This document shows, in pieces, positions 20,901-29,167 of a stretch of DNA of 64,000 nucleotides. Position numbers and translations under genes: made by a program. The DNA is taken from positions 73,405-137,404 of the forward strand of contig JBBSMQ010000008.1 of NCBI GenBank assembly GCA_038233075.1, given 5' to 3'. The stretch comes from Iamia sp038233075. GTDB lineage: Bacteria; Actinomycetota; Acidimicrobiia; Acidimicrobiales; Iamiaceae. Positions within the stretch are counted from its first letter, which is position 1; each line of letters begins with the position of its first letter. The notes under the pieces were generated by a model. That model saw only the letters and a program-made list of their open reading frames with translations, searched no databases and had not been told where the DNA came from.

Positions 20901-22777
20901 GGCGGCTCGTCCTCGCGCCCTGGGGCGGGGCGGGTGCGCACCCCCAGGTGGTGGAGGTCGAGGCCCGAGCCGGCGGTCCAGCGGGCCTCGTCGCTCACCC
21001 ACAGGTCGAGGCTCTCGAGCACCGGCAGGAGGTTCGACAGCTCGATCGGGTGATCGGTGACCAGCCCCATGCGGTCGAAGCCGTCGTCGCCGCGGCCGCG
21101 CCCGAACCAGGCCCGGACCCGGACTCCGGGCACGGCGCTGCCGTCGCCGTCGCCCTCGGCCTCACCGTCGCCATCGCCATCGCCGGCCATGGCCTCCAGC
21201 TCTTGCACGTCCTGCACCGCGTCGAGGGGCGCCACCGCGTCGCGGTAGGACTCCGGGAGCCAGTCGGCCCACCGCACCGCGACCGGCGTCGCCACCTCCT
21301 CGGAGATCGCCTCGGGCCCGACGGCGTCGCCGGCCAGGGCCGAGGCCAGCTGCTCCTCCCAGGTCCGACACAGCAGCCGCACCTCGCGGGCCACCGACGG
21401 GAGGTCGTCGGCCAGGTCCATGTCGGGTGCCACGTGCACCAGGAACCGGGCCGTCACCGCCGAGGACCCACCCCCGATGGAGAGCCCCACATCCACCCGC
21501 TCACCGTCGAGCTGGGCCAGCAGGAAGCGCTCCAGGCGCTCGCGCAGCAGCCGGCTCCAGCGCTCGACCGGCACGGTCACCAGCGCGGTCACCGCGTGGG
21601 AGGGCTCCGCGGGGCGCAGCACCACCCGCACGCTGTGGTCACTGCCCTGGCCCTCGAGCTCGCGGACGAGATCGTGGAGGTCGTCGACGTCGAGGCCGAA
21701 GAGGTCGTCCTCGGGCAGGGACTGGAACAGCAGCGTGAGGTGCTTCTCGTTGTGGGACCCGGGCACGACCTCTTCGCGCTCGAGCAGGAGGTCGAGCTTG
21801 TGACGCAGGACGGGCACCGACGACAACGGGGCTCCCGCCGCTCGCCGGGCCGCGACCCAGACCAGGCGTTCGATCACCGGGGGGTCGTCGTCGCTCCCCG
21901 GCACCCAGATGTCGGCCAAGAGCATCGGGACCCTGCGGTGCACCGGGCTGGTGTGGCCGAGGCGGGTGACGCGGATCGGTGCACCGTTGTCGGGCGGCCC
22001 GAGACGACCGCCCGGCGGCGGGAGCTCCACCGGGTCGTGGGCCCGAGCCACGCCCAGGTCGGGGGCGCCGCGCTCCTCCGGCGGCTCGTCGCCCGTGGGC
22101 GATCGGCGGACCAACCCGAGCAGCAGCGCGTTGCCGTCGAGCAGCCAGCGCACCGTCGCCCGGGAATCGGAGGCGGTCAGCTCCGACCCGTCGTCGGCCT
22201 CCCCGTCCTCCGGACCGGCACCGGTGGCGCCGTCGTCGCCCAGGGGCTCCAACCTCTCCCGGATGGCGTCGTGGTCGGCGGTGACCACCTCGACGCGGGC
22301 CAGCACCTGGAGCAGCCCGTCGAGCACATCGTCGACGGCACCACTCGCCAGCGGCTCCTCCAGCTCCACCTGGAGGAAGGCCTCGGCGTGTGCCGCGCCC
22401 CGGGCCGCGACCACCTCGACCAGCTCGCCGTCGTCGTCGCGGACCGTCCCGTAGGCGAGCGAGGAGATCTGGGCCACCGGGGCGCCGAGCGACCGGAGCT
22501 CCTCCTCGACGGAGGTCACCACGAGGGGCCGATCGGGGCCGGAAAGCTCCAGGACCGTGCCCCGCGCAGGGTGACCAGCCACGAGGTCGGTACCCGGAGG
22601 TCGGGAGCGGGCCGCCCACGACCCCCCGGGATCAGCGGAGGCAAAGGCGATGGCCTCGTCGACGGCCGCCGAGGAGGCGGCGGCCCCGCCGGCCAGGCGG
22701 CGGCTGACGACCTCGGCGAAGGCGTCCCGGGCCGCGGCGGAGGGAGCGTCGGTGGCGGGCTCGGGTGATGCGGTCAG
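17930..22777 (-). CDS. NAD-specific glutamate dehydrogenase, large (180-kDa) type
   Basis: 1615 residues from the proposed CTG at 22777; it oxidises glutamate to 2-oxoglutarate and ammonia. The catalytic core includes GGLRASDRLQDYRGEVLDLMRAQVLKNALIVPTGAKGGFV, GDMSGDVFGNGLL and FYGGIGTYVRAS-like residues, then a long C-terminal helical domain. The first GTG in frame is at 22582 and would give 1550 residues, but the frame stays open upstream and encodes matching N-terminal sequence (DAFAEVVSRRLAGG). A CTG at 22777 follows GGGAGG, and no ATG, GTG or TTG lies between. CTG was therefore chosen; the GTG is the conservative alternative. Confidence 0.92.
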   Translation of the reverse strand: MTASPEPATDAPSAAARDAFAEVVSRRLAGGAAASSAAVDEAIAFASADPGGSWAARSRPPGTDLVAGHPARGTVLELSGPDRPLVVTSVEEELRSLGAPVAQISSLAYGTVRDDDGELVEVVAARGAAHAEAFLQVELEEPLASGAVDDVLDGLLQVLARVEVVTADHDAIRERLEPLGDDGATGAGPEDGEADDGSELTASDSRATVRWLLDGNALLLGLVRRSPTGDEPPEERGAPDLGVARAHDPVELPPPGGRLGPPDNGAPIRVTRLGHTSPVHRRVPMLLADIWVPGSDDDPPVIERLVWVAARRAAGAPLSSVPVLRHKLDLLLEREEVVPGSHNEKHLTLLFQSLPEDDLFGLDVDDLHDLVRELEGQGSDHSVRVVLRPAEPSHAVTALVTVPVERWSRLLRERLERFLLAQLDGERVDVGLSIGGGSSAVTARFLVHVAPDMDLADDLPSVAREVRLLCRTWEEQLASALAGDAVGPEAISEEVATPVAVRWADWLPESYRDAVAPLDAVQDVQELEAMAGDGDGDGEAEGDGDGSAVPGVRVRAWFGRGRGDDGFDRMGLVTDHPIELSNLLPVLESLDLWVSDEARWTAGSGLDLHHLGVRTRPAPGREDEPPPSLLVPEIGRRVADAVVALLTGRTDRDSLNRLVLHAGLEWDDVSVLRAYRRYRHQVDGRDDQTFVDDVLVRHPAIARGLVGLWHTRIGPDTAAPGRAETAAAASEAVHQECDRLERLDHDRVLRGLAGTIDATLRTNRHIRPEGPLALKLDSAAVPDAPMPLPHCEVFVSGPTVEGVHLRAGPVARGGLRASDRLQDYRGEVLDLMRAQVLKNALIVPTGAKGGFVVREDPALGALERGDRQEALAEAYDAFVGALLDVTDDIDGTEVVPVPGRWDGDDPYLVVAADKGTATFSDRANALAEDRDYWLGDAFASGGSRGYDHKALGITARGAWVAIARHLRALGLDATQDEITVAGVGDMSGDVFGNGLLHSDRLRLVAAFDHRHVFLDPDPDPEASFAERRRLFDRPRSTWADYDEALLSTGGGIHSRSAKAVPVTPEVREVLGVEAEELTPAALVRAILCAPVDLLYFGGIGTYVRASTEEDHTVDDRANAEVRVVGCDLRARVVGEGANLAMTQRARIEVARQGGRINVDAIDNAAGVDCSDHEVNLKILLALAEADGRIDRDERDRLLEESADDVVEAVLSDCAAQSEALDRSERAAPTGLSTVALVLTDLVQEGVLDPEVEALPDEAELESRAASGAGISRPELAILLAGVKRRVTAELLDSDVPDQPATRDALIGYFPPALAERFDDILDRHRLRRELVASEVANDMVDHLGVTPVVTLADELGVDVPDVAVAYWVARGVLRAPGRWVTLSRRRGASDPDLDPDPVDGGDLLADVLGTLTRNELLRRRDPRAGEWDPAGRIAEDRPVADAVLEAVATDDDPDRSGARSRLATRLAAGGLDPEVAEEAADVVTLVAVPHVADVCRDLDRDPVDVLAAFRAVDDHLELDELTRRTEALAPDDAWGRAARRGLLDDLVALRRETARRALAAAPDADPADAVAQHLAADPDAGEEARATRRRLLDDDEAGLDALTVAARAVRRAAAL

Positions 22778-23001
22778 GGTGCCTCCCGGTCAGGTCGCAG
22801 CGATGGTACCGACGGCGCCGTTCCCACGCCGGGCGACCCGGTGCTGGCGCGCGGAGCGGACTGATCAGACATGGCGCCCCCACGCCCAGACCACCGACCA
22901 GCGCCAGGGGTGGGCCAACGACCGCGGGGTGGCGTCGACGTTGCCGGTGCAGCCGCGGCGGACCCGGGTCGTGACGAGGGACGCGCCCGTAGGTTGGGGC
23001 G

Positions 23002-23811
23002 ATGCCTGAGCTGCCGGAGGTCGAGACCATCCGGGCCGCGCTGGAACCCCGCCTGGTGGGGCGCACCGTGCTCGCCGCCGGAGCCCACCCCTCCCCCAAG
23101 TTCTCCTCCGCTCCCCTGGCGGTGGACCGCACCTTCGTCGATGTCCGCCGGAGGGGCAAGTACCTGCTGGGCGGTCTGGGCGCGACCGACGCCGCCGGAC
23201 CGGGCGAGCTGGTCGTCCACCTGGGCATGACCGGCCAGCTCCGCCCCGACCTGGCCCCCGACGGCCTCCACGTGCGGGCCTGGTGGCGCCTCGACGACGG
23301 GGACACCCTGGTCTTCTCCGACGTCCGCCGCTTCGGGCGCATCGCCGTGGTCGACGCCGGCGACCACACCTCGCTGCCCACCCTCGCCGCCCTCGGTCCC
23401 GAGCCCTTCGGCGACGGGTTCACCCCTGACGGGCTGTGGCGAGACCTGGCCCGCAGCACCACCCGGGTCAAGACCCAGCTGCTGGCCCAGCGGGTGGTGG
23501 CGGGGGTGGGCAACATCTACGCCGACGAGGCCCTGTGGCGGGCCCGGATCCACCCCGCCGCCCGCCGCGTCGGCCGGACCCGGGCGGCGCGCCTGCACGC
23601 GGCGGTGCGCGGCGCCCTGGCCGACGGGCTGGCCAACGGCGGCACGACCCTGCGCGACTACCGGACGGTCGAGGGTGGCCGGGGCCGCAACCAGCACGCC
23701 CTGGCGTGCTACGGCCGGGCCGGCCACCCCTGTCTGCGCTGCGGGTCGACCCTGCGCCGCTCCGTCATCGACGCTCGCGGCACGACGTCCTGCCCCGCCT
23801 GCCAACGCTGA
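23002..23811 (+). CDS. mutM: Formamidopyrimidine-DNA glycosylase (Fpg/MutM)
   Basis: 269 residues. It removes 8-oxoguanine and related lesions and nicks the abasic site. The N-terminal catalytic Pro-Glu (PELPEVETIR) is present, as are the beta-elimination Lys (GKYLL), LGMTGQLR, VGNIYADEALWRA, and the C-terminal zinc finger CYGRAGHPCLRCG with CPACQ. Start: TAGGTT lies 6 nt before the ATG, so the mRNA is probably leaderless. Confidence 0.97.
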   Translation: MPELPEVETIRAALEPRLVGRTVLAAGAHPSPKFSSAPLAVDRTFVDVRRRGKYLLGGLGATDAAGPGELVVHLGMTGQLRPDLAPDGLHVRAWWRLDDGDTLVFSDVRRFGRIAVVDAGDHTSLPTLAALGPEPFGDGFTPDGLWRDLARSTTRVKTQLLAQRVVAGVGNIYADEALWRARIHPAARRVGRTRAARLHAAVRGALADGLANGGTTLRDYRTVEGGRGRNQHALACYGRAGHPCLRCGSTLRRSVIDARGTTSCPACQR

Positions 23812-23844
23812 GTGCCGATCGCGCACCAGGCTGGCCTGCCCGAC

Positions 23845-23892
23845 CCCAACTGCGTGCACACGCGACCCACGGGCGTCGACAAGCGCGCGAAG
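23845..23892. repeat. 48-nt palindromic unit, copy A (diverged)
   Basis: About 38 of 48 positions match copy B 70 nt downstream (both begin CCCAACT and end CGAAG). The stem is more degenerate than in copy B. It lies between the convergent mutM and TM2 genes. Confidence 0.6.
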
Positions 23893-23914
23893 CTCCGGGA
23901 GACGACGATCTCGG

Positions 23915-23962
23915 CCCCAACTTCGTGCCCACGTGCGCCACGGAGGTCGACACGTGCACGAA
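23915..23962. repeat. 48-nt palindromic unit, copy B
   Basis: CTTCGTGC pairs with GCACGAAG and ACGTG with CACGT, giving a long hairpin with a loop of about 15 nt. It could act as a terminator between convergent genes, but the paired copies point to a repeat family. Confidence 0.6.
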
Positions 23963-24000
23963 GCCAGGGCATCGGCACACGACGCCGGTCGCGACGGTGG

Positions 24001-24369
24001 CTACTCGGTGAGGGGGACCCCGTAGGCGTCGGTGTTGACGTTGCCGATGAGGATCATGATGCCCTCGATCAGGCCCCAGATGCTCGCCAGCCCACAGGTG
24101 ACGAAGGTGGCCACGATCTGGATGACGCCCTTCTTGGCGTTGCCCAGGTAGAAGCTGTGGATCCCGAGGCCACCGATGAGGACGCCCAGGATGCCGGCCA
24201 CGATCTTCTGCTTGGGGGCCCAGCCGGCCGGCGCCGGGCTGTCGCCCAGCCAGGTCGGCGACAGCAGACCGCCGGCGCCGGCGGCCGGCATCGGTGCCGA
24301 GGCGGCACCGCCGCCAGCGGGCGGGGGCTGGTCCCCCGGGGGGCCCGAGGGGGGTGGGACGTTGCTCAT
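24001..24369 (-). CDS. TM2 domain membrane protein
   Basis: 122 residues: a proline/alanine/glycine-rich N-terminus (residues 1-50), then two membrane helices of the TM2 domain (KQKIVAGILGVLIGGLGIHSFYLGNAKKGVIQI, and TCGLASIWGLIEGIMIL). TM2 proteins are small and their roles are poorly known. A GAGGAG ribosome-binding site precedes the ATG. It is a tandem paralogue of the next gene upstream. Confidence 0.9.
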   Translation of the reverse strand: MSNVPPPSGPPGDQPPPAGGGAASAPMPAAGAGGLLSPTWLGDSPAPAGWAPKQKIVAGILGVLIGGLGIHSFYLGNAKKGVIQIVATFVTCGLASIWGLIEGIMILIGNVNTDAYGVPLTE

Positions 24370-24496
24370 GGTGTGGTCTCCTCCAGTTTGAGGTGGTGGC
24401 CCGACGCCCGAGAGGGATCGGTGCCCACCCCGCAGCGGACCGCGGGGATGGGATCGGAGGACGGCATCGTGGTGATGGACCGCCCGAGTGTCGTCA

Positions 24497-24961
24497 TCAG
24501 CCCTTGAGGGGGACGCCGTTGGCGTCGGTGTCGATGCTCCCGGTGAGGATCATGATGCCCTCGACCAGTCCCCACAGCGCGCCGAGGCCGCAGGTGACGA
24601 AGGTGACGACGATCTGGATGATCCCCTTGGTGGTGTTGCCCAGGTAGAAGTTGTGGACCCCGAAGCCGCCGATGAGGATGCCGAGGAGCCCGGCGACCAA
24701 CTTCTCCTTCTGCTGGTAGCCGGGCGGCACGCCGGGCTGGGCGATCGGCGGCCCGCCGGGCGGGGCGTAGCCGGGCTGGCCGCCCGGCTGCCCGTACCCG
24801 GCAGCCGACGGCGGAGGTGGGGGCGGGGCCGAGCCGGGCCCGCCTGACGGTGGGGGCGGGGGCGTCGCGCCGGAGGGCGGCGGCGGCGGACCGCCGGGAG
24901 GGGGCCCGCCGGGGGGCGGGCCGCTCGGGGGCGGAGGGGGAGGGGGAGGCGCGTTGCTCAT
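24497..24961 (-). CDS. TM2 domain membrane protein with polyproline N-terminus
   Basis: 154 residues. The N-terminal 85 residues are almost only Pro, Gly, Ala, Ser, with runs of up to 8 prolines that may need EF-P for translation. The TM2 domain (KLVAGLLGILIGGFGVHNFYLGNTTKGIIQI) closely matches the downstream paralogue, including the C-terminal NTDA/DTDA-NGVPL ending. The two genes arose by duplication. The function is unknown. Confidence 0.9.
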   Translation of the reverse strand: MSNAPPPPPPPPSGPPPGGPPPGGPPPPPSGATPPPPPSGGPGSAPPPPPPSAAGYGQPGGQPGYAPPGGPPIAQPGVPPGYQQKEKLVAGLLGILIGGFGVHNFYLGNTTKGIIQIVVTFVTCGLGALWGLVEGIMILTGSIDTDANGVPLKG

Positions 24962-25053
24962 GGTCAGATCTCCAGACGGTGAGTGACGACAGTCTGCCCC
25001 ATGGCCCGGCGACGGTGGGGCGATCGGTCCCCCGGAGGGGGGACCACCCCGGT

Positions 25054-25785
25054 TCAGCTGCCGTCGAGCACGCCCACGGACCGCAGCCGTCGCTCCAGGT
25101 GGTGTTCGGTGGCCCGCACCGCCAGGCGATCGACCTCACCGGTCGCCGGGGTCTCCGGTGCCTCCAGGGCGGCGCCGAGACGGCCCCCCAGCACGTCGCG
25201 CAGCAGGTCGAGGGCGCCCGACGACAGGGGCTGCCCGCGCCGGTCGTCGCGGCAGACGACACCCCCCTCGCCCAGGTCGAAGGCCACCAGCCGCTCGGTC
25301 GCCCCGCAGACGGCGCAGCGGTCGAGGACCGGGGCCACCCCCTCGAGAGCGAGCAGCTTCCAGAGGAAGCCGGCCACGATCAGGGGCGAGGCCGAGGAGT
25401 CGAGCGTCCGCAGCGCCCCCACCAGCATCCGGTAGAGCTGCGGGTCGGCGGGCCGGTCCCGGGCCACCTGGTCGACGGCCTCCACCATGGTGAGGGCCCG
25501 GCCCAGGGCGACGAGGTCGTCGCGCACCGACCGGAAGGCGTCGACGGTGTCGACCTGGGCCACGGTGTCGAGGTCGCCCCGGCCGCGGTAGAGCTGCACC
25601 GCGACGTGGGTGGGCGGCTCCATCCGGGCCCCGAACCGGCTCTTGGTGCGCCGGGCGCCCTTGGCCACCGCCCGCACCTCGCCGTGGTGCTCGGTCATCA
25701 GCACGACGATGCGGTCGGCCTCACCCAGCTTGTAGGTGCGCAGCACCACCGCCCGGTCGCGGTACAACCCGGTCGGCTCACCCAC
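25054..25785 (-). CDS. recO: DNA repair protein RecO
   Basis: 243 residues. RecO loads RecA on SSB-coated DNA with RecR. The OB-fold N-terminus (GLYRDRAVVLRTYKLGEADRIVVLMTEHHG) is clear, as are VAKGARRTKSRFGARMEP and a C-terminal domain with CAVCGA; the second zinc CxxC is reduced to a single Cys (VVCRDDRRG). The GTG at 25785 is favoured because a TAGCGT -10 at 25814-25819 lies upstream; a GTG at 25815 would overlap that box. Confidence 0.92.
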   Translation of the reverse strand: MGEPTGLYRDRAVVLRTYKLGEADRIVVLMTEHHGEVRAVAKGARRTKSRFGARMEPPTHVAVQLYRGRGDLDTVAQVDTVDAFRSVRDDLVALGRALTMVEAVDQVARDRPADPQLYRMLVGALRTLDSSASPLIVAGFLWKLLALEGVAPVLDRCAVCGATERLVAFDLGEGGVVCRDDRRGQPLSSGALDLLRDVLGGRLGAALEAPETPATGEVDRLAVRATEHHLERRLRSVGVLDGS

Positions 25786-25809
25786 GATCGTCGGTCTCGT
25801 GCGCCACCG

Positions 25810-25913
25810 GGGCACGCTACCCAGGCGCTGGGGCGGGGCCGCGGACAGGCCGCGGGGCCGACCATGGCGCCCGAGGAGCCCCGAGCGCCCGGGCCCACCT
25901 GGGTAGCGTGCCC
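25810..25913. promoter_or_regulatory. Divergent promoters in a 16-bp perfect inverted repeat
   Basis: GGGCACGCTACCCAGG (25810-25825) is the exact reverse complement of 25898-25913. Each arm contains a TAGCGT -10 box pointing outward, one to recO and one to the yihY-like gene (GTG 7 nt after the box). Identical promoters and possibly a shared regulator site serve both genes. Confidence 0.6.
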
Positions 25914-25916
25914 GTC

Positions 25917-26837
25917 GTGGAACGTCTGCGCGCCCTGGCCGAGCGCTGGCCCTGGCTGGGCACGTTGCTCGACGTCGGGGAGAAGGTGGGCGAGACCAAC
26001 GGGGGTCAGGTCGCCTCGTCGGTCACGCTCATGTTCTTCGTCTCGCTGTTCCCGCTCATCCTGGTGGCGGCCGCCGTGGTCGGCTTCCTGTCGGCCGGCG
26101 ACGCCACCACCACCGGCGACATCATCGACGGCCTGGGCCTGACCGGGGAGGCGGCGGACACCATGGCCGACACCATCGCCAACGCCCGCCAGAGCCGGCG
26201 GTCGGCCTCGATCATCGGCCTCGCCGGCCTGCTCTGGAGCGGGCTGGGGGTCACCGCCGCCCTCTCCCACGCCGTGCGCACCCCCTGGCAGCGCAAGACC
26301 AAGGGGATGGCGGCCCGGCTCAACGGCCTGCTCTGGATCCTGGGCGGCGGCGTCACCTTCGCCGGGGCCATCGGTGCCGGCGCCCTGCTCAACCTCACCC
26401 CGGAGGTGGTGCCCCGTGCCGTGACGTCGGTCGGGCTCATCCTGCTGGGCCTGGCCCTGGAGCTGGCCTTCTTCCTCTGGACCTTCTGGGTGCTGGGCGA
26501 CCGCCGGCCCGGGTGGCGGGGCCTGCTGCCGGGGGCCATCGTCGGCGCCGTCGGATTCGAGGTCCTGAAGGTGGTGGGCACGGTGGTCGTTCCTCGGATG
26601 GTGGCCTCGTCGTCGTCGCTGTACGGCTCGCTCGGGGTCGTTTTCGCCCTGCTGGCGTGGCTGGCGTTCTTCGCCCGCCTCATCGTCTATGCCTCCGCCT
26701 TCAACGCCGTGCGCCACGAGGAGGCCGAGGGCTCGGTCACCCTCGAGATCAAGGCGCCCCGGTTCGAGGGCGAGGTGCCGCTGGAAGCCGATCGCGGCGG
26801 TGCGATCCTCCAGCGCGAGCCGGCCGAGGCCGGCTAG
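25917..26837 (+). CDS. YihY/BrkB family inner membrane protein
   Basis: 306 residues with about six membrane helices. Family marks are the N-terminal QVASSVTLMFFVSLFPLILVA, GLLWSGLGVTAALSHAVRTPW, and FLWTFWVLGDRRPGWRGLLPGAIVGAVGFEVLK. The tail after residue 280 is polar. It is wrongly called RNase BN in older records; its function is unknown. TAGCGT at 25904-25909 is followed after 7 nt by the GTG, so the start is leaderless. Confidence 0.88.
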   Translation: MERLRALAERWPWLGTLLDVGEKVGETNGGQVASSVTLMFFVSLFPLILVAAAVVGFLSAGDATTTGDIIDGLGLTGEAADTMADTIANARQSRRSASIIGLAGLLWSGLGVTAALSHAVRTPWQRKTKGMAARLNGLLWILGGGVTFAGAIGAGALLNLTPEVVPRAVTSVGLILLGLALELAFFLWTFWVLGDRRPGWRGLLPGAIVGAVGFEVLKVVGTVVVPRMVASSSSLYGSLGVVFALLAWLAFFARLIVYASAFNAVRHEEAEGSVTLEIKAPRFEGEVPLEADRGGAILQREPAEAG

Positions 26838-26922
26838 TGCGGCGCCCACCGCGGCTGCACGGCGGCACGACCGGAGCTGCGGTCGACAACGAGCGGCCTC
26901 GACCCCAGCGGCCGGGGCGCCG

Positions 26923-28824
26923 GTGACGACAGAGACGACGGTGGCGACGCCGGTGGTCGCGACCCTGGACGCGGTCACCTCGGCACTGCCCGGCGGTGGT
27001 GAGCAGCGACCGGGCCAGCAGGCCATGGCCGCCGCCGTCGAGGGGGCGATCCGCGACGGGCGCCACCTGCTCGTCCAGGCCGGCACAGGGACGGGCAAGT
27101 CCCTGGCCTACCTGGTGCCGGCCGCCCTCTCGGGCCGTCCGGTCGTGATCGCCACCGCCACCAAGGCCCTCCAGGACCAGCTCGTCGGCAAGGACCTCCC
27201 CTTCGTGGCCGAGCACCTCGCCGGCGACCTCACCTTCGCGGTGCTCAAGGGGCGCTCCAACTACGTCTGCCGTCAGCGCCTAGGCGAGATCGAGGCCGGG
27301 TCCCAGCTGGCCCTCGACGGCCTGATCGACCGGGCCCCGGAGGAGGAGCTGGCCACCGTGCGGGCGTGGGCGGCCACGACCCTCAGCGGCGACCGGGCGG
27401 AGCTGCCGATCGAGCCCTCGCCCGCCACGTGGGCCGCGGTCAGCGTCGGTGCCCGCGAGTGCCCGGGCGCACAACGCTGCCCGCAGGGCGACTCCTGCTT
27501 CACCGAGGCGGCCCGCCGGGCCGCAGGCGACGCCGACGTGGTGGTCGTCAACCTCCACCTCTACGGGCTGCACCTCGAGACGGGTGGGGCGGTGCTGCCC
27601 GAGCACGACGTCGTCATCATCGACGAGGCCCACCAGCTGGAGGACGTCATCGCCGCCACCTTCGGCGTCGACCTCACCGCCGGGCGCTTCGCCGCCCTGG
27701 CGCGCACCGCTCGCTCGGTGCTGGAGGACCCGGCCACCAACGACTCGGTGGAGTCCGCCGGCCTGGGCCTGGCGCGGGCCCTGGGGGAGCACGTGGGCCG
27801 TCGCCTGCGGGGGGCGCTGGACCCGGAGATCGCCGACGCCCTGGTGGCAGCCCGCCTGGCCCTGGAGTCGCTAAGTGCCGGGCTGCGGGCCGTCCCCGCC
27901 GACAGGGACGACGAGGCGTCGGCCCGGGCCGTGCGGGCCACCAAGACCACCGCCTTCCTCATGGCCGAGATCGACTCCGTCCTGGCCATCCCGGCTGGTC
28001 ACGCGGCGTGGGTCGAGGGACCGGAGGCGTCCCCGTCGTTGCGGATGGCACCGGTCGATGTGGGCCCCACCCTGGCCGAGCGGCTGTGGTCGGAGACCAC
28101 GGCGGTGCTCACCAGCGCGACCATCCCCCCGGCCGCGATCGCCCGTCTCGGTCTGCCCCCGGACGGGGTCGACCAGCTGGACGTGGGCAGCCCGTTCGAC
28201 CACGAGCACAACGCCCTGCTCTACTGCGCCGCCCACCTCCCCGACCCGCGCGAGACGGCGTGGGAGGGGGCCGCCCACGCCGAGCTGCGGGCCCTGATCG
28301 AGGCCGCCGGGGGTCGGACGCTGGCCCTGTTCACCTCCTACCGGGCCATGGACGCCGCCGTCGAGGTGCTGCGCCCCCGTCTCGACGTCCCCGTCCTGAC
28401 CCAGCGCGACCGGCCCAAGCCCGCGCTGCTCTCCTCCTTCACCGACGACGAGCCGACGTGCCTGTTCGCCACCATGGGCTTCTGGCAGGGCGTCGACGTG
28501 CCGGGCCGCACGCTCTCGCTGGTCACCATCGACCGCATCCCCTTCCCCCGGCCCGACGAGCCGCTCATGCAGGCCCGTCGGGAGGCGGCCCGGGCCGACG
28601 CCTTCCGCCTGGTCGACCTGGACCGGGCCGCCACCCTGCTGGCCCAGGGCGCCGGGCGTCTCGTCCGGGGCGCCGACGACCGGGGCGTGGTCGCCGTGCT
28701 CGATCCTCGTCTGGCCAGGAAGTCCTACCGCTGGGATCTGGTCCGGGCCCTGCCCCCCATGCGCCGCACCAAGGACCGCACCGAGGCCGAGGCCTTCCTC
28801 CGTCAGATCACCACCCAGGCCTGA
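26923..28824 (+). CDS. DinG/XPD-like ATP-dependent DNA helicase
   Basis: 633 residues. Superfamily 2 helicase: Walker A QAGTGTGKS (near residue 49), DEAH box as IIDEAHQLED, and C-terminal motifs GFWQGVDVPGRTLSLVTIDRIPFP and QGAGRLVRG. Four cysteines (YVC, then CPGAQRCPQGDSC) mark an iron-sulfur cluster of the XPD/DinG kind. Such enzymes unwind 5'-3' and clear R-loops or damaged DNA. The GTG at 26923 is the first start that precedes the conserved N-terminus. Confidence 0.93.
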   Translation: MTTETTVATPVVATLDAVTSALPGGGEQRPGQQAMAAAVEGAIRDGRHLLVQAGTGTGKSLAYLVPAALSGRPVVIATATKALQDQLVGKDLPFVAEHLAGDLTFAVLKGRSNYVCRQRLGEIEAGSQLALDGLIDRAPEEELATVRAWAATTLSGDRAELPIEPSPATWAAVSVGARECPGAQRCPQGDSCFTEAARRAAGDADVVVVNLHLYGLHLETGGAVLPEHDVVIIDEAHQLEDVIAATFGVDLTAGRFAALARTARSVLEDPATNDSVESAGLGLARALGEHVGRRLRGALDPEIADALVAARLALESLSAGLRAVPADRDDEASARAVRATKTTAFLMAEIDSVLAIPAGHAAWVEGPEASPSLRMAPVDVGPTLAERLWSETTAVLTSATIPPAAIARLGLPPDGVDQLDVGSPFDHEHNALLYCAAHLPDPRETAWEGAAHAELRALIEAAGGRTLALFTSYRAMDAAVEVLRPRLDVPVLTQRDRPKPALLSSFTDDEPTCLFATMGFWQGVDVPGRTLSLVTIDRIPFPRPDEPLMQARREAARADAFRLVDLDRAATLLAQGAGRLVRGADDRGVVAVLDPRLARKSYRWDLVRALPPMRRTKDRTEAEAFLRQITTQA

Positions 28825-28898
28825 GCCACCGACCGCACTGCTGGTGATCGGGCTGCAGCCCCACGGGCAGATCGCGATCACGACGACGAGGCGGCGCC

Positions 28899-28921
28899 TT
28901 GTGGCCAAGACTGGCTACAAT
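28899..28921 (+). promoter_or_regulatory. Promoter and operator of the AbrB-type antitoxin
   Basis: TTGTGGCCA (28899-28907) and TGGCTACAA (28912-28920) form an inverted repeat with one mismatch; its right arm overlaps the -10 box TACAAT (28916-28921). The ATG follows after 6 nt. Autorepression by the AbrB-fold antitoxin is the expected role. Confidence 0.6.
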
Positions 28922-28927
28922 GCGTCC

Positions 28928-29167
28928 ATGGCGTCGGCGACCAACGCACGGGTGTCCCATCGAGGACAGACGAACCTTCCCGCCGATCTCCGCCACCGGT
29001 GGGGCATCCACGAGGGTGGAGAGGTCGGGATCATCGACCTCGGCGATGCCGCCCTGCTGGTGCCCGGCGGCGTCGACATCGCCCGGCGGGAGCTCCGGCG
29101 GGTGCTGCGCGATCGCTACGAGGACGCCGTGGCCGCCCTGGACGATCCCGACCTCCGCGACCAGTAG
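28928..29167 (+). CDS. AbrB/MazE-fold antitoxin
   Basis: 79 residues. The SpoVT-AbrB swapped-hairpin pattern is seen in ARVSHRGQTNLPADLRHRWGI, then GGEVGIIDLGDAALLVPGG. The C-terminal helix (RRELRRVLRDRYEDAVAAL) would bind the toxin. The stop TAG shares a base with the GTG of the toxin frame. The transcript starts almost at the ATG. Confidence 0.82.
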   Translation: MASATNARVSHRGQTNLPADLRHRWGIHEGGEVGIIDLGDAALLVPGGVDIARRELRRVLRDRYEDAVAALDDPDLRDQ

